From NCBI RefSeq assembly GCF_016756395.1, contig NZ_AP018365.1:2301501-2365500 (forward strand): DNA of 64,000 bases, in the 5' to 3' direction. This DNA is from Streptomyces sp. SN-593. GTDB taxonomy: Bacteria > Actinomycetota > Actinomycetes > Streptomycetales > Streptomycetaceae. Shown one piece after another: positions 23,929 through 35,350 of this stretch. Positions within the stretch are counted from its first letter, which is position 1, and each line of letters opens with the position of its first letter. The translations under genes and the position numbers were made by a program. The notes beneath the pieces are model-generated. The model was not told the origin of the DNA, searched no databases, and saw only the letters and a list, made by a program, of their open reading frames with translations.

Positions 23929-24569
23929 GCGCGCCGAACACCGATCTCGTCCGGGCGGGCGCGAAGCTCCAGCGGCTCGGGTTCAGCCCCGGCGCCAGCG
24001 GCAACATCAGCGTCCGCGACGGCGACCGGGTGCTGATCACGCCCACCGGGTACGGCATGGGCGACCTCGACCCCGACCGGCTGAGCGTGCTGGACCTGGA
24101 CGGCACCCTGGTGTCCGGCCCACGGCCGTCCAAGGAGTTCCCGCTGCACACCGCCTTCTACCGGCGCGACCCGGACGCCGGCGCCGTGGTGCACCTGCAC
24201 TCCCGGCACGCCGCCGCGGTCAGTTGCCGGCCCGGGTGGGCCGAGCGCAGCGCGATACCCCCGCTGACGCCGTACTTCGTGATGCGCGTCGGCCAGACCC
24301 CGCTGATCCCGTACGCGGCCCCCGGCGATCCGGGGCAGGCGGCCGCGCTGGAGGCGCTGCCGTTCTCCTTCCGCGCGGCGCTCCTGGCCAACCACGGCCC
24401 GGTCGTGGCCGGCGCCGACCTGGACACGGCGGTCGACGCGGCGACCGAGCTGGAGGAGGTCTGCGCGCTGCTGCTCCTGCTCGCCGAGGGCGAGCGGCGC
24501 CTGCTGTCCGCCCCCGAGATCGAGGAACTGACCACCCGCTACGGCTCCTTCTGGGACATCGACACCTGA
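23925..24569 (+). CDS. otnC: Class II aldolase/decarboxylase, OtnC type
   Basis: 214 aa from a GTG at 23925 that overlaps the otnK stop (GTGA), so coupled. Family motifs: GFSPGASGNISVR, ITPTGYGMGDL, PSKEFPLH, HLHSRHA (zinc-binding His pair) and LANHGPVV. OtnC cleaves or decarboxylates the phosphorylated oxo-tetronate to dihydroxyacetone phosphate and CO2. An OtnI-type isomerase is not in the window, so either it is elsewhere or the SAF-domain dehydrogenase makes the 3-oxo acid directly (inference). Confidence 0.85.
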   Translation: MSAPNTDLVRAGAKLQRLGFSPGASGNISVRDGDRVLITPTGYGMGDLDPDRLSVLDLDGTLVSGPRPSKEFPLHTAFYRRDPDAGAVVHLHSRHAAAVSCRPGWAERSAIPPLTPYFVMRVGQTPLIPYAAPGDPGQAAALEALPFSFRAALLANHGPVVAGADLDTAVDAATELEEVCALLLLLAEGERRLLSAPEIEELTTRYGSFWDIDT

Positions 24570-24623
24570 CGTCCCGTCAACCACCCGCCGTCGAACGGGC
24601 CGGCACGACCGCTGTCCGCGCGC

Positions 24624-25103
24624 TCACCGCGGGGGCGCCTCGACACGGATCAGGGTCTGCTGGCCGGTCGCCACCGGCTTGCGGTCGGCGGCGCGGACGG
24701 CGAAGACGTCCAGGCGGCACACCGTCAGGGTGCGTCCGGACCGCAGCACCGTGCCGACCGCCTCCAGGTGGTCGCCGAGGGCGGGCGCGAGGAGGTTGAT
24801 CTTGTACTCGACCGTCAGCACGTCGGAGGTGGCGGGGAAGAGGGTCAGCGCCGCGTAGCCGCCCGCGCTGTCGGCCGCCGCGCTGGTGGCGCCTGCGTGG
24901 AAGTAGCCGTTCTGCTGGGTGAGTTCGGGACGGTGCGGCAGCAGGATGTGCACCGAGCCGGGTGCGATCCGCGTGATGCGCGCGCCGAGGTGGGCCATCA
25001 GCCCCTGGCGTCCGAAACTCTCCAGGACCCGCGCCCGCACCTCGGGGCCCGCTTCCTGCTCCTCCTGTTCCTCCCGCGCCTGCCCGTCCGCCTGCCCGCC
25101 CAT
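24624..25103 (-). CDS. PaaI-like hotdog-fold thioesterase
   Basis: 159 aa from the ATG at 25103, with a [12 protein letters not shown] site. An acidic Gln/Glu-rich N-terminus of ~20 residues precedes the hotdog domain. NGYFHAGATSAAADSAGGYAAL is the central-helix motif of the PaaI group (His/Gly then Asp), and VEYKINLLAPALGD plus VCRLDVFAV continue the fold. It should hydrolyse acyl-CoA or acyl-ACP thioesters. It lies at the left border of the PKS cluster and could be an editing thioesterase or belong to general metabolism. Confidence 0.8.
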   Translation of the reverse strand: MGGQADGQAREEQEEQEAGPEVRARVLESFGRQGLMAHLGARITRIAPGSVHILLPHRPELTQQNGYFHAGATSAAADSAGGYAALTLFPATSDVLTVEYKINLLAPALGDHLEAVGTVLRSGRTLTVCRLDVFAVRAADRKPVATGQQTLIRVEAPPR

Positions 25104-25189
25104 GTGTCCTCCTCCGTCGCCGCGGCCGGTGCGCCGTGCACCCGCCCTCGGGCCGCCACCGGTCACGACGCGTGAGAGGCTGGCGTTCC

Positions 25190-26008
25190 ATGTTCCCGGT
25201 GATCCTCCTCCACGGCCTGATCGGCCCGTTCTCCGACCCCGGAACCGTCGCGCAGCTGCGGCCGGCCCCGGTCCTCTGCCCCGATCTGCTGGGCTACGGA
25301 GCGGACGCGTCCGCCGATCCCGCGGAGATCGGCATCGAGTCCCAGGTGGACCACCTGGCGGCGCTCCTCGGACGCGCGGTGCCCGACGGGCCGGTGCACC
25401 TCGTCGGCCACTCCGTCGGCGGCGTGATCGCCGCGGGGTTCGCCCACCGCTTCCCGGACCGCACCGCGACGTTCGTCAGCGTCGAGGGCAACTTCACGCT
25501 CAAGGACGCCTTCTGGTCGGCCCAACTGGCCGGGAAGCCGCCCGCCGAGGTGGAGCGGCTGCTGCGGGCCGACCGGGCGGACCCGGAACGCTGGCTGCGC
25601 GACGGGGGGATCGAACCGACCGGCGAGCGCGTCCGGGCCGCCGCGACGGCCCTGGCCTTCCAACCCGCCGGCACGGTACGGGCGATGGCCCGCGCGGTCG
25701 TCGCCCACACCTCCGGTCCCGGTTACGAGCGGTCGCTGCGGGAGGTGTTCGCGCGCACCCCGGTGCACCTGGTCGCCGGCGCGCGCTCACGCGCCGGCTG
25801 GGACGTTCCCCGATGGGCGCTCGCGGCCGCGGCGGGCTACGCCGAACTCCCGGGAGCCGGCCACATGATGACGCTCGAAGCGCCCGACGCCCTCGGCGCC
25901 CTCCTCGCCGGGCTCCTCGACCCGGCACGGGAACCGACACGGGATCAGCGGCGCGAGGAGCCGCGCGAGGAGCAGCCGCGCGGCGGCCCCGGCCACCGTC
26001 GTCCGTGA
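25190..26008 (+). CDS. Alpha/beta hydrolase
   Basis: 272 aa from the ATG at 25190, with GAGAGG about 10 nt upstream. Oxyanion-hole HGLIG near the N-terminus, nucleophile elbow GHSVGG (~residue 68), and catalytic His in GAGHMMTLEAPD (~225). A cap region (about 105-175) is rich in Ala/Arg/Glu. The last ~25 residues are a charged Arg/Glu/Pro tail. There is no signal peptide. Substrate unknown; candidates are an ester or lactone from the neighbouring polyketide pathway. It is convergent with the acyl-CoA ligase and divergent from the thioesterase. Confidence 0.75.
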   Translation: MFPVILLHGLIGPFSDPGTVAQLRPAPVLCPDLLGYGADASADPAEIGIESQVDHLAALLGRAVPDGPVHLVGHSVGGVIAAGFAHRFPDRTATFVSVEGNFTLKDAFWSAQLAGKPPAEVERLLRADRADPERWLRDGGIEPTGERVRAAATALAFQPAGTVRAMARAVVAHTSGPGYERSLREVFARTPVHLVAGARSRAGWDVPRWALAAAAGYAELPGAGHMMTLEAPDALGALLAGLLDPAREPTRDQRREEPREEQPRGGPGHRRP

Positions 26009-26053
26009 ACGGGGCCGGGGCCGGGGCCGGGCCCTTCCGGCGGGGCCGGTGCG

Positions 26054-27598
<1,545 letters not shown>

Positions 27599-27638
27599 GG
27601 GGCAGCCCTTCGTGACGTCTGGCTCGGTGGCTCGCGTG

Positions 27639-27673
27639 TTCCGACCTCCGGCCGCCGGGGCCGGAGGTCGGAA
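27639..27673 (-). terminator. Strong stem-loop between the small beta-rich protein gene and the acyl-CoA ligase
   Basis: Perfect 15-bp stem TTCCGACCTCCGGCC (27639-27653), 5-nt loop, GGCCGGAGGTCGGAA (27659-27673). It lies 112 nt after the small gene stop and 41 nt before the ligase start, so the ligase may have its own promoter or depend on read-through. Confidence 0.75.
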
Positions 27674-27784
27674 CCGCCGTGCGCTCGCCGCCGGGCAGCG
27701 GCGGGCACCTGGTGCGGGGAGCGGCGCGACGCGGGGGCCCGGCGCGCACCCGCTCCCCGCGTCAGGCCCCCGCCGTGCGCGCTC

Positions 27785-28066
27785 CTACTTGCGCTTCCCG
27801 GAGAAGGAGAACGTCATGAACGCCGCCTTGACCTTGCCGCTCATGGTGTCGCCGTCGACCGTCCCGGTGGTCTTGACCTTGATCTTGGCCGGGGAGGTGA
27901 GCTTGGCGGTGTAGCTGAAATCCGCGCCGTGCACCTCGCCGTCGTCGATCGGCGTGCCGTCGAACGTCCCGGTCAGCGTCTCCCCGTCGGTGCTGAGCAC
28001 CAGGTCGGCCTGCTTGTCACCGGTGGGACCCTGGTACGTGATCGCCCACGTGCCGTCCAGCGCCAT
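27785..28066 (-). CDS. Small beta-rich cytoplasmic protein (93 aa), function unknown
   Basis: ATG at 28066 with an excellent AGGAGG, 7 nt spacing. The sequence alternates short strands and tight Gly/Asp turns (MALDGTWAITYQGP, ADLVLSTDGETLTGTFDG, EVHGADFSYTAKLT, AKIKVKTTGTVDGDTMSGKVKA, FMTFSFSGKR), the pattern of a small closed beta-barrel found as a stand-alone protein in many bacteria. No signal peptide, Cys or obvious catalytic residues. It lies between the PKS and the acyl-CoA ligase, with its own A+T-rich leader, so it may be made in quantity. It could bind a hydrophobic product or intermediate (inference only). Confidence 0.75.
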   Translation of the reverse strand: MALDGTWAITYQGPTGDKQADLVLSTDGETLTGTFDGTPIDDGEVHGADFSYTAKLTSPAKIKVKTTGTVDGDTMSGKVKAAFMTFSFSGKRK

Positions 28067-28091
28067 GGCAATTCCTCCTATTTTCATCACT

Positions 28092-28097
28092 TTTATA
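28092..28097 (-). promoter_or_regulatory. -10-like TATAAA upstream of the small beta-rich protein gene
   Basis: On the minus strand TATAAA lies about 25 nt before the ATG at 28066, in a short A+T-rich run that contrasts with the surrounding sequence. No consensus -35 is seen. It would give a leader of about 20 nt holding only the ribosome site. Confidence 0.4.
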
Positions 28098-28134
28098 TCG
28101 AGCCGGTCTTCCCGGCCCTTCTCTCCTCGTGCAC

Positions 28135-28158
28135 CGCCGCGCCGGGCCCGGCGCGGCG
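28135..28158 (-). terminator. Perfect palindrome after the PKS-B stop (part of a double hairpin)
   Basis: 24-bp perfect palindrome built on CGCCGCGCCGGG, 46 nt after the PKS-B stop at 28205 on the minus strand. Together with the hairpin at 28164-28186 it is a likely terminator or processing signal between the giant PKS mRNA and the small gene. Confidence 0.6.
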
Positions 28159-28163
28159 TGTCG

Positions 28164-28186
28164 CCCGCGTGTGACGGTCACGCGGG
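28164..28186 (-). terminator. Stem-loop directly after PKS-B
   Basis: CCCGCGTG, 7-nt loop, CACGCGGG, 18 nt past the PKS-B stop. First of two consecutive hairpins. Confidence 0.55.
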
Positions 28187-28204
28187 CCACGTCCTCGCGG
28201 CCCG

Positions 28205-31200
28205 TCAGTCCTCCTCCGTCGGCGAGCCCGCCGTGAGCCACTCCTCGGTCGCCGCCGCCGTCACGGCGGACTCCGTCTCGATCAGCGAGAAGTGGTCGGC
28301 GGCGATCTCCACCTGGCCGTCGCAGATGTTCCACGCCGGCCAGTCGGAGACGTCGTCGCTGTCGCCCAGCGGCTGTCCCGCCCGGATCAGCAGGCTCGGG
28401 GCGCTGATCCGGTCGAGGCGGCGCTCGGTGAGCAGCCGCACGTAGGTGCCCATGGCCAGCCAACTGGCGTCGTCGATCACGGTGGCCCCGTGACCGCGGT
28501 CGAGGATCTCGGCCATCACCAGGGAGAAGACGCCCAGGATCTGCTTCTCGTCCGTCGGCGTGGGGGTGTCGAGCATGACCACACCGGCCGGACCGGCGTC
28601 CTCGGCCTCCAGGCGGGCGGCGATCGAGTGCGCCAGCACGCCGCCGATCGAGTAGCCGACCAGGACGAAGGGGTCGTCCCCGACCGCGCGGCGGATCGAC
28701 GCGGCCAGGACGTCGATCGCGGCGCGCCAGGAGCCGGGCGCCGAGTCCGTGCCGTGGAAGCCCGGCAGCGAGCAGGCGAACACGTCCCGCTTCCCCTCGA
28801 AGCCGTCGGCGAACCGCATGAACTGGTGCGGGCCGGAGCCGGGCATGAAGGACGGCACGCAGACCAGCTTGGGCAGGCCCGCGCCCGAGGCGAGCTTGAC
28901 GACGTATCCGCCGGCGTCGGGCAGGTCGGACGAGGTGAAGGACGGCCGGAACCTCGACGCGTCGGTGAGCAGCGGCAGCGCCTCGACCAGCGACTGCGTC
29001 GCGTGGGCGTGGCGGATCAGCGCGCTGAACGTGCCGTCGCCGGACGACCCGCCCGACGCGTCGGCGGCGGTCCCGGCCGCGGGTCGCGCCGCGCCCGTAC
29101 CGGCCGCGTCGGCCTGGGCCGCGGTCTCGCCCACCAGGAACCGGGCCACGGCCGCGGGTTCCGGGTGGTCGAAGACCAGCGTCGTGGGCAGGCGCAGGCC
29201 GGTGGCCTGGGTCAGCCGGTTGCGCAGTTCGACGGCGGCCAGCGAGTCGAAGCCGAGGTCCCGGAACCCGCGGCCCGGGTCGACCGCCTCCGGCGAGGGG
29301 TGGCCCAGCACGGCCGCGACGTGCGACCGGACCAGTTCGAGCGCCACGGACGGGCGTTCGCCCTCGGGCACCGCGGCCAGCCGCCGTGCCGTTGTCCCGC
29401 CGGCCGCCTGGGTGCGGCGGGCCGGGGAGCCGACCAGGCCGGCCAGCAGCGGCGGCAGCAGTCCGCCGCCGGACTGGACGCGCAGCGCGCCCAGGTCGAA
29501 CCGGGCCGGAACCATCAGGGCCCGGTCGTGCGCGCGGCCCCGGTCGAACAGGTCCAGGGCCAGCGGCGCCGGCATGGGCAGCACGCCCTGCCGGGCCAGC
29601 CGGGACAGTGCGGCCTCGTCGAGGCCGCCGGCCATCCCGGTCTCCTCGGCCCACAGGCCCCAGGCCAGCGACACCGCCGGCCGCCCGGACGCCCGCCGCC
29701 GCGCGGCCAGAGCGTCCAGGACGGCGTTGGCGGCGGCGTAGTTGCCCTGCCCCGAGCTGCCGATCAGGCCGGCCGCCGACGAGAACAGGACGAACGACCT
29801 CAGGTCCGCGTCCGCGGTCAACTCGTCGAGCAGCAGCGCCGCGTCGACCTTGGGCCGCATCACCCGGTCCAGTTGCTCCGGCGCCAGCGCGGTGACCACA
29901 CCGTCGTCCAGGACACCGGCGGCGTGCACGACCCCGGTCAGCGGGACGTCCAACGACGCGAGCAGGTCCGCCAGTTGCCCGCGGTCCGTCACGTCGCAGG
30001 CCGCGACCCGCACCCGGCAGCCGAGGTCCTCCAGTTCCGCCGCCAGCTCGGCCGCGCCCGGCGCCTCCGGGCCGCGCCTCGACGCCAGCACCAGGTCCCG
30101 AGTGCCGCCGGTGGCGACCAGGTGCCGGGCGACCAGGGCGCCCAGGCCGCCGGTACCGCCGGTCACCAGCACCGCGCCGTCCGCGTCGAGCGGCCCCGGC
30201 ACGGTGAGGACCACCTTGCCGGTGTTGCGGCCCTCGCGCAGGAACCGGAACGCCTCCTGGCCGTCCCGCACGTCCCAGGTCCGCACCGGCGCGTGCGCCA
30301 GCACACCCCGGGCGAACAGGTCCAGCACCTCGCCCAGCATGGCCTGGATGCGGTCCGGTCCGGCCTCGAAGGAGTCGAACGCCCGGTACCGCACACCGGG
30401 ATGGGCGTCGGCGATCTCCCGCGGGTCGCGGACGTCGGCCTTGCCCATCTCCAGGAACCGGCCGCCGTTCGGCAGCAGGCTCAAGGACGCGTCGACGAAC
30501 TCGCCGGCCAGGGCGTTCAGGACCACGTCCACGCCCTCGCCGCCGGTCTCCCGGGCGAAGGTCTCCGCGAAGCCGAGGTCGCGCGAGTTGGCGATCCGCT
30601 CCGCCGGCACCCCCAGCGCGCGCACCGCGTCCCACTTCGCCGGGCTCGCGGTCGCGTAGACCTCCGCGCCCAGGTGCGTGGCGAGCTGCACCGCCGCCAT
30701 CCCGACACCACCGGCCGCCGCGTGCACCAGCACCCGTTCCCCGGCCGCCAACCCGCCGAGGTCCACCAGCCCGTAGTACGCCGTCAGGTACACCACCGGG
30801 ACCGCCGCCGCCTGTGCGAACGACCAGCCGTCCGGGACCGGCGCGACCAGTCGGCGGTCCACGATCGCCGCCGTGCCGAACGACTCGGGGATCAGACCCG
30901 TCACCCGGTCACCGGGCGCCAGGTCGGTGACGTCGGCCCCGGTCTCCAGGACCACGCCCGCGGCCTCGCTGCCGAGCGGCGCGTCCCCGGGGTAGAGGCC
31001 GAGCGCGATCAGCACGTCGCGGAAGTTGAGACCCGCCGCCCGCACCGCGACCCGGACCTCACCCGCCTCCAACGGGCGGTCCGCGCCGGAGGGCACCAGC
31101 TTCAGACCCTCCAACGACCCCTTCTCGGCCGCCGACAGCAGCCACGGGCCCTCGGCGGGAACGGCCGGCGCGGCCGCCCGGGCCAGCCGGGGGGCCAGCA

Positions 31201-34200
31201 CCAGGTCGCCGCGGACCGCGACCTGCGGCTCGTCCAGCGCCCCGAGCGCGGCCCAGTCCGGCGCCGCCGCCCCGTCCCCGCTGTCGGAGCGGTCGGAGCC
31301 GTCGATGCCGCCGTCGCCGTCGTCGCCGCTGTCGACCGGGTCCAGGTCCACCAGAGCGAAGCGTCCCGGGTGCTCGGACTGCGCGCTGCGCACCAGACCC
31401 CACACCGGGGCCTGGCCGAGGTCGGGCGCCTCGGCGCCCACCCCGGCACCGCCGCGGGTGACCACCACGAGGCGTGCCCCGGACAGCGGTTCGCTGCCCA
31501 GCCAGCGCTGCACCAGCGCCAGCGCGTCCGCCGTCGCGGCCCGCACGGTGGCGGCCTCGTCGCCGACCGCCGGCGTGCTCCCGACCGCGGTCACGACCAC
31601 GTCGGGCACCGCCGCGCCCGCGGTCACCGCCGCCTCCAACGCGTCCAGGTCCGCGTGCCGCTCCCCGGCGCCGTCCTGCTCGCCCAGGATCACGACCCTG
31701 GCCGCCGCGGTGCCGGCCGTGACCGGCACCCAGTCCACGGCGAAGAGCGATCCGTCGGCCGCGCGCCCGGCTCCCGCCAACTGCGCCGGGTCCACCGGCC
31801 GGGAGGTGAACTCCCGTACGCCGCCGACGTGTCCGCCGAACTCGTCGGCGAGGTCGATGCGGGTCGTGGACGGTCCCGCCGGGGCGATCCGGACCCGGAC
31901 CCGCGAGGTGCCGCGCCGGTCCAGCCGGACACCGGACCAGGAGAACGGCAGCTCGACGCCCGAGACGTCGTCGTGGTCGAGCAGCCCGCCGTGCAACGCC
32001 GCGTCCAGCAGCGCCGGGTGGATGCCGAACGCCTCGGCGGAGCCGGCCTCCTCGTCCGGCAGGACCACCTCGGCGTAGACCTCGTCACCGTCGCGCCAGG
32101 CCGCCCGCAGCCCCTGGAAGACGGGACCGTAGGCGTAACCCGCGTCGGCCAGCCGCTCGTACAGCCCGTCGACCGGCACCGCGACGGCGCCGGCGGGCGG
32201 CCAGGAGGCCGGGAACGGCACCACGGAGGAGGCGTCCTCCGGCGCGAGCCTGCCGCGGGCGTGGCACGTCGCCCCGGGCCGCTCGCCGTGCTCGGCGGCC
32301 TGCGGACGGGTGTAGACCGCCAGCGCGCGGTGGCCGCTCTCGTCGGGTTCGGCGACGGTGACCTGGAGGTGGACGGCCTCGCCCGCGGGCAGCGGCAGCG
32401 GCGCCTGGAGGACGAGTTCCTCGACCACGGGGGTGCCGACCTGCCGGCCGGCGGCCAGGGCGAGTTCGGCCAGGGCGGCGCCGGGCACCAGGACCGTGTC
32501 GAGCACGGCGTGGTCCGCCAGCCAGGGCTGGGTCTCCAGGGACAGGCGGCCGGTCAGCAGCCACTCGTCCCGGTCGCCGACCGGGACGGCCGCGACCAGC
32601 AGCGGGTGGTCGAGCCGCGCCTGGCCGGCCGCGGCCGCGTCGCCCGCCGCGGCACGGGGCAGCAGCCAATAGCGTTCGTGCTGGAAGGCGTAGGTGGGCA
32701 GGGACACGGTGGTGGCACCGGTCCCGGCGTAGAACGCCGCCCAGTCCACCGCGACACCCGCCGCGTGCACCTGACCGAGGAACGCGGCGAACGCCTCCGG
32801 CTCACCCAACCTCGCCCGCAACGCCGGCACCAGCACCGCCTCACTGCCGGCCTCGGACCCCGCCTCATCCACCACCTGACGGGCCAGGGCGGTGAGCGAT
32901 CCGTCCGGACCCAACTCCAGGAAGCGCGTCACCCCCAGTTCGGCCAGCGCGCTGATCCCGTCCGCGAACCGCACCGCCTCCCGCGCATGCCGCACCCAAT
33001 ACCCCGGATCAGCCAGCTCACCGGACCCGGTCACGGTGCCGGTCAGGTTCGACACCACCGGGATCGACGGCTCGCAGAACACCAACCGCCCCGCCACCTC
33101 GGCGAACTCCGCCAACATCGGCTCCATCAACGCCGAGTGGAACGCATGCGACACCCGAAGGCGCGTCGTCTTACGGTCCCGCCACCGCGGCAAGAGCAGC
33201 CACGCGTCCAAAGCCTCCTGCTCCCCCGAAACCACCACCGCCCGAGGGCCGTTCACCGCCGCCACCGACAACCGACCGGCGAACCCCTCAAGCGACTCGA
33301 CGACCTCGGCCTCCCCGGCCTGCACCGCCACCATCCCGCCACCCGAAGGCAACCCGCTCATCAACCGACCCCGCGCCGCCACCAACGCCGACGCGTCCGC
33401 CAACGACAACACCCCCGACACGTGCGCAGCCGCGATCTCCCCCACCGAATGACCGACCAGGAAGTCCGGACGCACCCCCAGCGACTCCACCAACCGGAAC
33501 AACGCCACCTCGACCGCGAACAACCCCGCCTGCGTGTACTGCGTGTCGTTCAGCAGTTCCGCGTCCGCCGAACCCTCCTCAGCGGCCAACACCACCGACA
33601 ACGGCCGCTCCAACAACGGGTCGAGATGCCCGCACACCTCCTCCAACGCCCCCGCGAACACCGGGAACACCCCCGCCAACCCCGCACCCATCCGAGCCCG
33701 TTGCGCACCCTGACCCGAGAACACGAACGCCGTCTTGCCCGCGTCGGTCCGCCCCTGAACCACACCCGCGCCCGGCTCACCCGACGCCAACGCCCCCAAC
33801 CCCGCCACCAACGCATCCCGATCCGACGCCGACACCGCCGCCCGGTACTCCAGATGCGCCCGAGTCGTCGCCGCCGACCACCCCACATCCAGCACACCCA
33901 CCCCCGGCCGCGCCACCACGAACTCACGCAACCGCGCCGCCTGCGCCCGCAACGCCACCTCATCCCGCGCCGACACCACCACCGGCACCACCGGCACCAC
34001 CGGGGAGACTCCCGCGGCCGGCTTCGGAGAGGCCGGACCCGAGGCCGGGACCGTCTCCTTCGGCGCGGGCGCCTCCTCCAGGATCATGTGCGCGTTGGTG
34101 CCACTGACGCCGAAGGACGAGACGGCCGCGCGGCGCGGGCGACCCGGGTCCGTCCAGGGACGGGCCTCGGTGAGCAGCTTGACCGCGCCGGACTCCCAGT

Positions 34201-35350
34201 CGATGTGCGGGCTGGGCTCGTCCGCGTGCAGCGTCGCCGGCAGGTGCCGGTGGCGGAGCGCCTGCACCATCTTGATCACACCGGCCACGCCCGACGCGGC
34301 GGACGAGTGGCCGATGTTGGACTTGATCGAGCCGAGCCACAGCGGCTGCTCGGCCGGTCGGTCCTGGCCGTAGGTCGCCAGCAGGGCCTGGGCCTCGATC
34401 GGGTCGCCGAGCTTCGTGCCGGTTCCGTGGCCCTCGACCGCGTCCACCTGGTCGGGCCGCAGCCCGGCCGCCGACAGCGCGGAACGGATCACCCGCTCCT
34501 GGGCCGGACCGCTCGGCGCCGTCAGCCCGTTCGAGGCGCCGTCCTGGTTCACCGCGCTGCCCCGGATGACAGCGAGCACCTTGTGTCCCAGGCGCTTCGC
34601 GTCCGACAGGCGCTCCATCACCACCAGCCCGGCACCGTCGGAGAAGCCGGTTCCATCGGCCTCGGCGGCGTAGGACTTGCAGCGGCCGTCGGGCGAGAGG
34701 CCGCGCTGCCGGGAGAACTCCACCAGCAGGAACGGCCCGGACATCACCGTCACGCCCCCGGCCAGCGCGAGCGAGCACTCGCCGTTGCGCAGCGCCTGCG
34801 CCGCCAGGTGCATCGCCACCAGCGACGAGGAGCACGCCGTGTCCACCGACACCGCCGGGCCCTGGAAGCCGAAGGTGTAGCTCAGGCGACCGGACATCAC
34901 GCTCGTGGTGGTGCCGGTGAGCCGGAACCCTTCGAGGTCCGGCGTCGCCCCGCCCGCGTACTCCGACGCGACCGCGCCGCAGAAGACGCCGGTGTCGCTG
35001 CCGCGCAGCGAACCAGGATCGATCCCCGCGTCCTCCAGCGCCTCCCACGCACCCTCCAGCAACAACCGCTGCTGCGGGTCCATCGCCAACGCCTCACGCG
35101 GACTGATCCCGAAGAACCCCGCGTCGAAGTCCCCGGCACCGTCCAGATACCCGCCACCCCGCGCGTACACCGTCCCCGTCCGGTCCGGGTCCGGGTCGTA
35201 CAACCGCTCCAGATCCCAACCACGATCCCCCGGAAGCTCCGAGATCGCGTCCCGGCCACTCGCCACCAGATCCCACAACTGCTCCGGCGACGACGCACCC
35301 CCCGGATACCGGCACGCCATCCCCACGATCGCCAACGGCTCGTCCACCTC
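28205..35350 (-). other. Module 5 plus thioesterase: KS-AT(malonyl)-DH-ER-KR-ACP-TE (approximate bounds)
   Basis: AT HAFH type. DH has an altered motif, [11 protein letters not shown] (~32505), with Asp in place of the Gly of HxxxGxxxxP. ER (~31145-30190) and KR look intact. ACP Ser near 29240. TE (~28960-28205) has GYSIGG (nucleophile) and a late DHFSLIE (His). Nominally saturating; if the DH is inactive a 3-hydroxy acid is released. Confidence 0.8.

Noticed and set aside
28135..28158. Attachment site or transposon end
   Set aside because: No integrase, transposase or direct repeats nearby; its position just after a stop fits a transcript hairpin.
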